From positions 1 to 54,313 of the forward strand of contig NZ_FMZB01000015.1 in the NCBI RefSeq assembly GCF_900101385.1: a stretch of DNA of 54,313 bases, read 5' to 3'. Position 1 is the stretch's first letter, and each line of letters begins with the position of its first letter. Source of the DNA: Terribacillus halophilus. GTDB lineage: Bacteria > Bacillota > Bacilli > Bacillales > Amphibacillaceae. The notes beneath the pieces are model-generated. The model saw only the letters and a list, made by a program, of their open reading frames with translations, was not told the origin of the DNA and did not search any database. Of this stretch, positions 34,473 to 42,552 are shown piece after piece. Both the position numbers and the translations under genes were made by a program.

Positions 34473-35072
34473 CTAATAATGGTTAATAGGTTTGATCTTC
34501 TGCCACACTTTTTTAATTGACAACAATTCATGGCCATTGAATTCCATCTTATATATATCAGGCTTCGTTATATGTAATAAGAAACCCAAATCATATCGAC
34601 TATCATAGTACCCCATCATTAATGTCATGATTGCGCCATGCGTAGCAATCGCAATTTTTTTCCCTTTATGGATACTCAGAATATCCTTCAGTACCGCTAT
34701 CGCCCTGTTCTGACAAGCAGCATTCGACTCTGCTCTAGTTAAGGCGAAACTTGGATCCGCAAAAGACTTCTCCAACAGAGGAATCAATTCTTCGTCAGAT
34801 ATCCTCTTTTCACCAGAGACAAAGACACGTTCTCGAAGATCCTCCATTTCAATCACTTTTTTACCCACATGTTCCGCCAAATCACGGATTGTTTCGACTG
34901 CCCGCTTATATGGACTTGAAACAAAAACTTCTATCTCTTCCCCTTTCAAGGATTCGGTTATCCTGTATGCGTCCAGCTTTCCTATTTCAGTCAAACCTCT
35001 CGTTCTTTCGTTACCTTCCTTGGGAGATTCGCCATGTCTGACCATATAAATGACAGTAGTGATATTTTTCAC
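34473..35072 (-). CDS. Histidine phosphatase family protein
   Basis: Phosphoglycerate-mutase-fold protein of 199 residues. The catalytic His is in MVRHGES (about residues 10-16), the second in ATHGAIMTL, and VSSPYKRAVETI supplies the conserved Arg. Substrate unknown; relatives include broad phosphatases and sugar-phosphate phosphatases. The frame opens at TTG 35078, but GTG 35072 gives MKNITTVIYMVRHGES and has AAAAGG six bases upstream, so it is preferred. A strong GGAGGTG overlaps this start and would suit an unusual ATC codon near 35063; this is unresolved. Confidence 0.83.
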   Translation of the reverse strand: MKNITTVIYMVRHGESPKEGNERTRGLTEIGKLDAYRITESLKGEEIEVFVSSPYKRAVETIRDLAEHVGKKVIEMEDLRERVFVSGEKRISDEELIPLLEKSFADPSFALTRAESNAACQNRAIAVLKDILSIHKGKKIAIATHGAIMTLMMGYYDSRYDLGFLLHITKPDIYKMEFNGHELLSIKKVWQKIKPINHY

Positions 35073-35104
35073 CTCCAACCTTTTGGTGCATATAACTTTT
35101 TGTC

Positions 35105-35719
35105 CTAGTCAAATACGCTTTCTTTTTTGGGATTATGCAGAAATCCAAACAGCATGTTGATTTGTGCTTCCGTATTTCTTTTCAAGGACAAAGGTGGCAG
35201 TTCCGTTTCATCAAAGAATCCGATTTCACTCGTCTCCACACTCTCCTGCGCCCCTCCGCCGACAATCTCACATTGCAGGAAAATCTTGTAGTAGTGAAAC
35301 ATTTGCGGCTTGTCGGTATGCTTATCCGAATCCAGCACCGCTAAAAGTCTTTTCGGCACAACGTCGTATCCCGACTCCTCTTTGATTTCCTTTACCGCAT
35401 TTTCACTGGCCGACAGCCCTAATTCACAGAATCCGCCCGGCAGCGACCAGCGCTCATCCATCTTCTCCTTCACCAGGAGAAGCTTTCCATCCTGGAAAAC
35501 AACACCGCGTATATCCAATTTCGGAGTAGGATATCCCTTTTGGGCTGCAAGTATTTCTTTGACTTCCTCTGCTGACTGCCCTGTGTAGTTTGCGATAATC
35601 TCCGAGCTAAGCTGCTGCAGCTCCGCATATCTCTCCCGATCGAATACATCTTTTGAAAAATGTAATCCTGCCTGGGAGATTGCCTGTATTCTTCTTGCCC
35701 ATTCCAACCATTTATCCAA
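35105..35719 (-). CDS. NUDIX hydrolase with NUDIX-associated N-terminal domain
   Basis: Protein of 204 residues. The N-terminal helical domain (WARRIQAISQAGLHFSKDVF; about 1-60) is typical of the Nudix_N_2 group, and the NUDIX box is GGFCELGLSASENAVKEI followed by KEESGY (about 100-123), with the metal-binding EExG part intact. Relatives hydrolyse ADP-ribose or similar nucleoside diphosphate derivatives. The start is TTG 35719 by alignment (DKWLEW), with AGGTGA upstream; GTG 35728 is an alternative. Confidence 0.85.
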   Translation of the reverse strand: MDKWLEWARRIQAISQAGLHFSKDVFDRERYAELQQLSSEIIANYTGQSAEEVKEILAAQKGYPTPKLDIRGVVFQDGKLLLVKEKMDERWSLPGGFCELGLSASENAVKEIKEESGYDVVPKRLLAVLDSDKHTDKPQMFHYYKIFLQCEIVGGGAQESVETSEIGFFDETELPPLSLKRNTEAQINMLFGFLHNPKKESVFD

Positions 35720-35748
35720 GACTATCACCTATTATCCTGTTATCGTTT

Positions 35749-36801
35749 TTATGCTTCGTCCACTAGTTTATGCATCAGTTCCCAAACAGTGATAGGCTCT
35801 GCGGCATTTGGGTTTTGGCCGCACCATAAGGACATTGCTTCCTTATCGTTGTTCTGTGCTGCTGCGGAGCGAACGGATTTTGTCAAGGTATTCTGGATAG
35901 GGAAGTCAGGCAATTCCCACTCAACCTCCCGCATGTCACGGATAAAGTCATTCTCAATCCCCCTTGCAGATTTCCCGGAGAAAGCTCTCGTCAATGTCGT
36001 CCTGTCCTCTTGCTGCATCTGCAGGATAGCTTGCTTATGGATCTCATTGGCACCACTTTCTTTGCAAGTTAAAAATGCCGTACCTAGTTGTGCGGCTTGG
36101 GCACCCAAACATTGAGCTGCCTTGATGCCGCGGCGATCCATTATGCCTCCTGCAGCTATGACTGGGATCTTCACTTGGTCGACAGTTTGCGGAATGAGTG
36201 CCATCAACCCAATCATGCTTTGCTCCACATCAGCGAGAAAATTGCCGCGGTGGCCGCCGGCTTCACTGCCCTGCATGACAACAGCATCCATTCCTGACTC
36301 TTCTACTGCAAGTGCCTCTGCTAAAGTGGTTGCTGTGCCGATCGTATAGATACCTTTTTGCTTCATTGAAAGAATCACATCAGGAGCAGGAATTCCGAAA
36401 GTAAAAGAGCAAACCGGTACCTTTTCTTCGATCACAACATTTACCTGTTCATAAAAAGTTTCCAAGGTTTGCTCATAGGAAGTGAATTCATTTACCACTG
36501 ATGTATCCAGTTTCTTTTGAAAGGGCTCAAGCGCTTCCTGTGCTTTCTCAATCAAATCTATTTCAATTTTATAAGGCGTCGGAACAAATAAATTGATGCC
36601 AAAAGGTTTGTTGGTCCCTGCTTTTACCTTCTGTATTTGATGGCGGGTGCTTTCACCATCCAGATAACCGGCACCGATCATTCCCAAGCCACCCGCTTCA
36701 GATACAGAAGCAACCAATTCTGCTGTCGTGATGCCCCCTGCCATTGGAGCTTGGATGATTGGACGGGATATGGATATAGCTTCCAATAATTGATTTGCCA
36801 T
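35749..36801 (-). CDS. Nitronate monooxygenase (NMO/2-nitropropane dioxygenase family)
   Basis: FMN-dependent enzyme of 350 residues that oxidises alkyl nitronates such as propionate 3-nitronate. Motifs are IIQAPMAGGITTAELVASVS (N-terminal), QGSEAGGHRG with the His of the active site, and IPVIAAGGIMDRRGIKAAQ at the phosphate-binding end of the barrel. AAGGAGGAGTGAAAT precedes ATG. The NUDIX gene follows after 20 bp, so they may be co-transcribed. Usual role is detoxification. Confidence 0.88.
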   Translation of the reverse strand: MANQLLEAISISRPIIQAPMAGGITTAELVASVSEAGGLGMIGAGYLDGESTRHQIQKVKAGTNKPFGINLFVPTPYKIEIDLIEKAQEALEPFQKKLDTSVVNEFTSYEQTLETFYEQVNVVIEEKVPVCSFTFGIPAPDVILSMKQKGIYTIGTATTLAEALAVEESGMDAVVMQGSEAGGHRGNFLADVEQSMIGLMALIPQTVDQVKIPVIAAGGIMDRRGIKAAQCLGAQAAQLGTAFLTCKESGANEIHKQAILQMQQEDRTTLTRAFSGKSARGIENDFIRDMREVEWELPDFPIQNTLTKSVRSAAAQNNDKEAMSLWCGQNPNAAEPITVWELMHKLVDEA

Positions 36802-36848
36802 ATTTCACTCCTCCTTCATTATCACTGCATGACATTCCTGCGGATTAA

Positions 36849-37304
36849 TCAGGCGTGGATTTTCTCCCATTCACTCAAATACATTCTTGCAGTTACATTA
36901 TTTGGGTTTGCTATTTTCGTGATAAGCTCCAGACTATTTCCATCCAAATCATTGAAGTGGATCTTCGCATGTGCCATTCCATCATGAGCCATCACAAATG
37001 GCTCATGAGGACCAAAACCGAATGCCTCCCTTGGCTGATATCCTCTCTCTTTTAACCATCCAGATGCATGCTTCAAATTTTCCAAGCTCACTTGAAATGC
37101 GACATGTCTGATTGACGGGTGATATTCAAGCTCTGCTTTATCCGATTCCCAGAGACCGAGCCAGCTATGGTCTTTTTTGATCCAAAAGAAAGCTAATCTA
37201 TCTTCATGGATATGGGAAAGCTCGAGTCCAAGTCCTTCATAAAATTCAATAGATTTCTTCAGATTGCTTACAGGTAAATGTGCTTCGTATAATCCTTCTA
37301 TCAT
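36849..37304 (-). CDS. VOC-family protein (glyoxalase/fosfomycin-resistance fold)
   Basis: Protein of 151 residues with the paired beta-alpha-beta-beta-beta units of the VOC fold. IEGLYEAHLPVSNLKKSIEF begins the first unit, with a possible metal ligand His; HVAFQVSLENLKHA begins the second; the end, IHFNDLDGNSLELIT, carries the Glu ligand. GAAAGGAGCG precedes ATG. It lies 47 bp upstream of the nitronate monooxygenase gene on the same strand and may share its transcript. Substrate unknown. Confidence 0.82.
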   Translation of the reverse strand: MIEGLYEAHLPVSNLKKSIEFYEGLGLELSHIHEDRLAFFWIKKDHSWLGLWESDKAELEYHPSIRHVAFQVSLENLKHASGWLKERGYQPREAFGFGPHEPFVMAHDGMAHAKIHFNDLDGNSLELITKIANPNNVTARMYLSEWEKIHA

Positions 37305-37416
37305 CTATAACGCTCCTTTCGATTCCCTACCCAAAATATAACAATCACTTGCTCTTTCCAACATGATAAGTGCTTCATACGCATATAGTTTTTATTTATA
37401 ACTTTCTTGCCTCAAT

Positions 37417-37449
37417 GAAAACTGGCTGTGGACCCACAGCCAACCAGCT
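37417..37449 (-). terminator. Terminator downstream of the dihydroxyacetone kinase gene
   Basis: On the minus strand GGCTGTG and CACAGCC form a short-loop stem followed by AGTTTTCATT. It lies about 10 bp past the stop codon at 37459. Confidence 0.65.
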
Positions 37450-37458
37450 TTTCATCCT

Positions 37459-39201
37459 TCACTTCAGACTTTCCGCCAACTTGGTAAAGATGACTCCAAG
37501 AGCATGTGCCCCGGCATCCGGATAACCTAGACTGCGCTCTCCCACCGTACCGGCGCGTCCCATCCGTGCAACAATTTCCCTTGTCTTCCTTGCACCATCA
37601 ACTGCAGCCTCAGCACCTTTTTGAAAGGCAGTCTTCACATCTTCACCAGAAGCCGCACTCTGCTGCCAGCTGTCTGCACATGGAGCAAGAGCATCGATCA
37701 ATGTCTTATCGCCCACTTCCGCACCGCGGCCGAAGGAACGTTCCCCAATATCCTGAATAGCTGCTACAACACGTTGCAGCGTATCAGCGAATTCCGTTAC
37801 AGAAAGCTCCTGCTTGCCTTCTGCCGCTTTCCCTGCAGCTCGGAAAGCACCGCCCCATATCGGGCCAGATGCACCTCCGCAATGCTCCATGATCACCATG
37901 GAAGCACCGTCGAGGAAGCTCGCAATTGTCAGATTGTCTTGATCGAGAATCTGCTTCCACTCCCGTTTCAATTGACGGAAGCCTTTTGCCACACTATTTC
38001 CAAAATCACCATCTCCTGCGTGCGTATCCAGCTTATTGAACGCCGCTTCATTCTCAATGATGATTTCACTCATTTTATCAATTAAGTAAACGACGTTTTC
38101 CAGCGTGATGGAATCTTCTTTTACTTGTGCATACGAGCTGTCTGTTTCCACGTGGAAAGAAGCATCCGCATCTCCACCTGATACTTCCAACTCATCAAAC
38201 GCCGGCTGCTCCAGTGGTCCATCGATTTTAAAAGCAGGTGTATCTGAATGGCTGGAAAGTAATGTACGCAACTCATCGTCAAGCGACATGATGGTCACCG
38301 AAACACCGGCCATATCGATACTAGTCATATAATTGCCGACGAATATCCGGTTTAATTTAATATTGCGCTCTGCCAGCTCCCGATTGACTGACTGGTTGAA
38401 CAAGTACAGCTCCTGCAATGGCGTCCCGCCGAATCCATTGATCAGCAATGCTGCCTCTTCTTCAGGCTGCCCCTCTTTCAGCAAGTCATCGACCATGCGT
38501 TTTGCCAGCTCATCCGCTGACAGCACCTTTTCGCGTCTTATCCCTGGCTCACCATGGATACCGACACCGTACTCCATTTCATCCTCTGCCAGTTCGAAGG
38601 TCGGCTCGCCTCCAGGCAAGGTACAGGATGTCAAGGCTACGCCGATGCTGCGCGTCCGGGAAACAGCCTTCTCGGCAACTGTCTTTACTTGCTGCAAGTC
38701 GCGTCCCTCGGCAGCTGCTGCACCAGCAACCTTATGTACAAGGACAACACCAGCAACACCGCGTCTTCCGACTGTATATAGGCTATCCTCCACAGCGATA
38801 TCATCATCCACTTTTACATAATCCACTTCCAGCCCATCTTCCTTAGCCAAGTGCGCTGCATTCTTGAAGTTCATGATATCCCCGCTGTAATTTTTAATGA
38901 TGAGCAAGGTGCCCTTCTCACCCGCCGTCTCTTTGATTGCTTGATACACTTGAATTTGGGAAGGTGAGGCGAACATATCACCGCATATCGCGGCATCCAG
39001 CATACCTTCTCCTACAAAACCGGCATGCGAAGGTTCATGCCCACTGCCGCCACCACTGATCAGCGTCACCTTATCCGTTTGCGGTCGTTTCCTTTTAATC
39101 ACTTTGTACTTTTTCAATAACTCGAGTTCCGGATGCGCCAATACCAATCCATGGCACATTTCCAAGACGACATCCTCTGGCTGATTGATGATCTTCTTCA
39201 T
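37459..39201 (-). CDS. dhaK: Dihydroxyacetone (glycerone) kinase, fused DhaK-DhaL, ATP-dependent
   Basis: Two-domain enzyme of 580 residues. The N-terminal DhaK domain (1-330) has SGGGSGHEPSHAGFVG and GIHGEPGIRRE, whose His216 binds the substrate covalently. The C-terminal DhaL domain (about 370-580) has THAGDGDFGNS with the Asp residues that hold Mg-ATP. The fusion shows it uses ATP rather than the PTS, converting dihydroxyacetone (or glyceraldehyde) to the phosphate. No DhaM or glycerol dehydrogenase is adjacent. AAGAGGAGGATAACCG precedes ATG. It is divergent from the SAM-controlled sfnG. Confidence 0.93.
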   Translation of the reverse strand: MKKIINQPEDVVLEMCHGLVLAHPELELLKKYKVIKRKRPQTDKVTLISGGGSGHEPSHAGFVGEGMLDAAICGDMFASPSQIQVYQAIKETAGEKGTLLIIKNYSGDIMNFKNAAHLAKEDGLEVDYVKVDDDIAVEDSLYTVGRRGVAGVVLVHKVAGAAAAEGRDLQQVKTVAEKAVSRTRSIGVALTSCTLPGGEPTFELAEDEMEYGVGIHGEPGIRREKVLSADELAKRMVDDLLKEGQPEEEAALLINGFGGTPLQELYLFNQSVNRELAERNIKLNRIFVGNYMTSIDMAGVSVTIMSLDDELRTLLSSHSDTPAFKIDGPLEQPAFDELEVSGGDADASFHVETDSSYAQVKEDSITLENVVYLIDKMSEIIIENEAAFNKLDTHAGDGDFGNSVAKGFRQLKREWKQILDQDNLTIASFLDGASMVIMEHCGGASGPIWGGAFRAAGKAAEGKQELSVTEFADTLQRVVAAIQDIGERSFGRGAEVGDKTLIDALAPCADSWQQSAASGEDVKTAFQKGAEAAVDGARKTREIVARMGRAGTVGERSLGYPDAGAHALGVIFTKLAESLK

Positions 39202-39282
39202 CGGTTATCCTCCTCTTATATAAGCAAAAGTGTCTATCTTCCTTCAGCTTAACAGAACGAACCAACAATTGCACAAACTAGG

Positions 39283-39311
39283 TTGACAAGTCTGAAGATT
39301 TTGGATACAAT
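39283..39311 (+). promoter_or_regulatory. Sigma-A promoter of sfnG
   Basis: TTGACA (39283-39288), a 17-bp spacer and TACAAT (39306-39311) lie about 18 bp before the SAM aptamer. One mismatch from consensus in the -10 element. Confidence 0.8.
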
Positions 39312-39328
39312 CACAAAAAAAATAGTTT

Positions 39329-39433
39329 TCTTATCAAGAGAGGCGGAGGGACTGACCCAGTGAAGCCTCGGCAACCGACTGTAAACAGCACGGTGCCAAT
39401 TTCAGAAGGATGAATAAATCCTGAAGATGAGAA
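39329..39433 (+). promoter_or_regulatory. SAM-I riboswitch controlling sfnG
   Basis: Third S-box in the window: P1 arms CTTATC (39330-39335) and GATGAG (39426-39431, one G-T pair), AGAGAGGCGGAGGGACTGA, GAAGCCTCGGCAACC and CGGTGCCAATTTC. It stands between the promoter and the sfnG gene and is followed by a terminator. Confidence 0.95.
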
Positions 39434-39462
39434 GCGTGTACGGATGGCAGTTACATATCCGC

Positions 39463-39496
39463 GGCCCTTCTCTTTTATGGAGAAGGGCTGTTTTCG
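39463..39496 (+). terminator. Riboswitch terminator before sfnG
   Basis: GCCCTTCTC (39464-39472) and GAGAAGGGC (39480-39488) pair perfectly with a 7-nt loop and are followed by TGTTTTCG. The upstream dyad CGGAT/ATCCG (39441-39461) may be part of the antiterminator exchange. Confidence 0.85.
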
Positions 39497-39534
39497 TATA
39501 CGTCTTGATAAGCAAACTCTATTGGAGGATAAAC

Positions 39535-40620
39535 ATGACAGAGAATGTGAAATTTGCTTATTGGGTACCGAATGTGAGCGGCGGGCTGGTCATTTCCAAA
39601 TTGCCGCAAAAGACGGATTGGAGCTTTGAAGCGAACAAACGCTACGCGCAAATCGCCGAACAGAATGGCTTTGAATACGCCTTGCTGCAAACACGTTTCA
39701 TCGCAAGCTATGGGGCGGATAAACAGCTGGAGGCGATAACGCTTGCTTCTGCCCTTGCAAGCGTCACAGAAAAACTGAACCTTATTTCCGCTGTCCACCC
39801 TGGGCTTTGGCATCCTGGTGTCTACGCGAAGATGCTTGCCACTTTGGATCATATCAGCGGCGGCCGGGCGGCTGTCAATATCGTCAGCGGCTGGTTCAAA
39901 CAAGAATTCATCAGCTACGGCGAGCATTGGCTCGATCATGACGAACGCTATCGACGTTCCGAGGAATTCATCCGCGTGCTTCGGTCATTGTGGGAAGAAG
40001 AACAAGCTACTTATCGGGGAGACTTTTATCGATTGACGGATGCCCCATTAAAGCCAAAGCCGGTGAATCAGATTCCGATATTCCAGGGCGGCAATTCAGA
40101 CGTGGCCAGGGATATGGCAGCCCGCGTGTCGGATTATTACTTTATGAACGGCAATACGCTGGAGGGCTTCAAGCAACAAATTGAAGATGTTAAAGCCCGG
40201 GCAGCCAAAGAAGGCCGCGAAGTGAAATTTGCCGTAAACGGCTTTGCCATCGTCCGGGACACAGAAGAAGAAGCTGTATCCCTCCTTCGTGATATTGTCA
40301 CGCATGCCGATAACGAAGCCGTCGAAGGTTTCCGGAAATCCGTCAAGGATGCAGGCCAAGCAACTCACACCAAACAAGGCATGTGGGCAGACTCCTCTTA
40401 TAAAGATCTTATCCAATATAATGATGGCTTCAAAACCGGCCTTATTGGCACAGCCGAACAAGTTGCCGAACAAATCATCCGATTGAGAGAAATCGGTGTC
40501 GACCTTGTCCTGACCGGTCACTTTCATTATGAAGAAGATTTGGAGCGCTTCGGTCGTGAAGTCATTCCGCTCGTTCGTGCAAAGGAAGCAGCTCTGACGA
40601 ATGTGAAACAGCCCACGTAA
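39535..40620 (+). CDS. sfnG: Dimethyl-sulfone monooxygenase (FMNH2-dependent, SfnG type)
   Basis: Bacterial-luciferase-like flavin monooxygenase of 361 residues. From memory it matches SfnG: KFAYWVPNVSGGLVISK at the N-terminus, NGFEYALLQTRFIASYGAD, RAAVNIVSGWFKQEF, WLDHDERYRRSEEF, and DLIQYNDGFKTGLIGT. SfnG splits dimethyl sulfone into methanesulfinate and formaldehyde with reduced FMN and oxygen, giving a sulfur source. TTGGAGGATAAAC precedes ATG 39535; the upstream frame overlaps the riboswitch. No flavin reductase or methanesulfonate monooxygenase is nearby, so partners must be encoded elsewhere. The SAM riboswitch links it to methionine need. Confidence 0.88.
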   Translation: MTENVKFAYWVPNVSGGLVISKLPQKTDWSFEANKRYAQIAEQNGFEYALLQTRFIASYGADKQLEAITLASALASVTEKLNLISAVHPGLWHPGVYAKMLATLDHISGGRAAVNIVSGWFKQEFISYGEHWLDHDERYRRSEEFIRVLRSLWEEEQATYRGDFYRLTDAPLKPKPVNQIPIFQGGNSDVARDMAARVSDYYFMNGNTLEGFKQQIEDVKARAAKEGREVKFAVNGFAIVRDTEEEAVSLLRDIVTHADNEAVEGFRKSVKDAGQATHTKQGMWADSSYKDLIQYNDGFKTGLIGTAEQVAEQIIRLREIGVDLVLTGHFHYEEDLERFGREVIPLVRAKEAALTNVKQPT

Positions 40621-40632
40621 TGTGGGCTGTTT
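40606..40632 (+). terminator. Terminator overlapping the sfnG stop codon
   Basis: Perfect 11-bp arms AAACAGCCCAC and GTGGGCTGTTT with a 5-nt loop that holds the TAA stop codon. The tail is ACTTATTT. Confidence 0.75.
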
Positions 40633-40655
40633 ACTTATTTACAGGAACAATCACT

Positions 40656-40905
40656 TTAAATCGCTTTTACAAAATCAAACCAAACCGGCATGGACGGAAT
40701 CCGCCCTACCTACTTTACAATAGCCATTTGCTTCATAAAAAGGAACCAAGCATGTCAACGTAGCTCTCTGCCTTTGATAACTCACACACTTTTTCCAGTT
40801 CGTTTAACCGCTCTGCTACCATCCCTTTCCCTCTCAAATTTTCTGTATCCATCAATTCTCTAATTTTGGATGTGGTACAGTAAAATGGATATCCTTATAT
40901 TTCTC
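40656..40905 (-). pseudogene. GNAT acetyltransferase remnant
   Basis: The minus strand encodes C-terminal GNAT-like pieces in shifting frames: YPFYCTTSKIRELMDTE and ENLRGKGMVAERLNELEK (acetyl-CoA loop and helix), then LVPFYEANGYCKVGR after one frameshift near 40745, then RIPSMPVWFDFVKAI and a stop at 40656 after a second near 40705. The N-terminal half is absent. This is a truncated and frameshifted acetyltransferase; it fills the 340-bp gap after sfnG. Confidence 0.6.
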
Positions 40906-40960
40906 TCCTGCCATTTAAAAATATAGACTATAATAGCGGTAGTAGATAAGGAGTGGTTGT

Positions 40961-41604
40961 ATGCATGTAAAAGACTATCTAGTAAGCCGCTTTCCCGACC
41001 TTGAACTGGTTCCTAGTATTTACGGTAATTGGCATACTGGCATTCATATGGAGCTCGGCGGAGATATCATCAATTGCTGGACGATGACCAGCTCAATATG
41101 GATCGCTTCCATCTCGTCTATCATCAAACATTGATTATTTTCAACCGTTTATTCGATGCAGATGATGAGCTCTATCTTGTTGCCAATCTGTATAAGATGA
41201 AAAATACGAGAATAAAGAAAACGCGTACGATGAAACCTTATGTAAAAAAGAAAGATTTGCTCTATCAGATTCAGGTACAGACTTTGCCTTATCCTTTTGA
41301 AATCGAAGAGGAAGATGAAAAGCTTTTTGAATACCAGCAGCTTTCCCTGTGTTGTAAACCAGCTGATATCCAGATTCCCGCTATCCTTCAAGCTGCATGC
41401 AACGAAGACTTTCCTCCTCTCAAACCAAGATTCAAAAGCTATGTCAGCTATCCAGATATCTTTTTTGTCAACAAAAGCAAGGATATCATCTTCTTTGTAT
41501 ATGATGATCGAGGATGCGAGGTGATTGCCAAAGAGCAAGCGGCGCTCGACATCCTATCAAGCGACCTAGCCCCCTATAGATATGATGAAAAGACAGGGGG
41601 CTAA
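40961..41604 (+). pseudogene. DUF3885-type protein with a frameshift
   Basis: AAGGAGTGGTTGT precedes ATG 40961, which encodes MHVKDYLVSRFPDLELVPS and GNWHTGIHMELGG, typical of the N-terminus of DUF3885 proteins, then soon ends in a stop. The remaining 170 residues continue in the frame that opens at 41029 (QLNMDRFHLVYHQTLIIFNR, DDELYLVANLYK, to the stop at 41604). A single frameshift around 41060-41075 explains both. The restored protein would be about 214 residues. Function of the family is unknown. Either a recent pseudogene or one sequence error. Confidence 0.65.
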
Positions 41605-41620
41605 CATCCTCCTGTTTTCT
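41587..41620. terminator. Terminator between convergent genes
   Basis: GAAAAGACAGGGGG and CCTCCTGTTTTC form an imperfect stem overlapping the DUF3885 stop codon; T runs are present on both strands, so it may also serve the gene at 41636. Confidence 0.6.
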
Positions 41621-41635
41621 TACATGTCAGATAGA

Positions 41636-42382
41636 TTATATTAGATTAGCTACATCAAAGTATTCTAATAATGTAACCTTGCGTCCTTCCCTATCCCATT
41701 TGTGATACTGCTCAAATACTTTCCATACATTGTTATCAAACTTTTTCTCGACCAGATACCTAACAGTAAAACCGCTCCGCCAGTAATCGTACATAATACT
41801 AGTTAAGCTGCCCTCATAGGAACTACTGCCGAAATCCTCCAAGGAATGATTTCCGTATTTGTCTTTAAAAATATTTATCAGTTTATATTCTATATTGCTG
41901 ATATCCATAAACTCCTGCTCTGCTAACAGATATTTTCTGGATAAATAATCGCACATGCCTTCCTCGAACCAAATGCCGTCTTCTCGAACATCATCGAATT
42001 CATCCAAAAACAAATCAGAATGATGGGTTAATTCATGCCCTGCTATCGCCAGAACTTGATTGCTGGTGATCTGCTCATAGAATGCCTTTATTTCCGGATA
42101 ATCAAGTCCTTCAAGCTGCTCGATAAAAAGTCTTTTCCATGCTGTAAGCTCCGGCGTCATATAGATGATACCCTTATTCGTAAAGGCTGGAATCGGCACT
42201 TCAGAAAACACCGATGTAGCCAGTTCAGGAGTTGTCCAGACGATCGCCTTTGGCAAGTCGATCAATTGATAATCTGTTTGCAATATACGCTGATAGACCG
42301 ATAATTTTTCTTTGAACTCCTCTGTCAGGCGTTGATAATCGTTGTAATCCTCTGTATTCTCCAGAGAAAAAATATGCCTCAT
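41636..42382 (-). CDS. Putative zinc metalloprotease-like protein
   Basis: Protein of 248 residues that I cannot place in a named family. It has an HExxH zinc-protease motif in AIAGHELTHHSDLF (about residues 113-126) and, 25-30 residues later, GIWFEEGMCDYLSRKY, where a Glu would be the third zinc ligand as in gluzincins. There is no signal peptide, so it appears cytosolic. Only a weak ribosome site precedes the ATG. It is divergent from the DUF4317 gene. A peptidase of the MA clan or a toxin-like variant are the options. Confidence 0.6.
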   Translation of the reverse strand: MRHIFSLENTEDYNDYQRLTEEFKEKLSVYQRILQTDYQLIDLPKAIVWTTPELATSVFSEVPIPAFTNKGIIYMTPELTAWKRLFIEQLEGLDYPEIKAFYEQITSNQVLAIAGHELTHHSDLFLDEFDDVREDGIWFEEGMCDYLSRKYLLAEQEFMDISNIEYKLINIFKDKYGNHSLEDFGSSSYEGSLTSIMYDYWRSGFTVRYLVEKKFDNNVWKVFEQYHKWDREGRKVTLLEYFDVANLI

Positions 42383-42552
42383 TCAAAAAAACTCCTTAGC
42401 TAATAGATTCACCCTAACATTAACATAATTATCCATAAAACAAATTGAATATATAACAAAACCTAACAATAAAAGTCCCGTTTCGCACCCTATGTCTATG
42501 TTAAAATAAGTGAACGTGCATTTCACTCTATCAATAAGGAACGGGAAACGAT

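Noticed and set aside
39427-39534. N-terminal extension of sfnG
   Set aside because: It would overlap the riboswitch aptamer and terminator; ATG 39535 has the proper ribosome site and matches SfnG.
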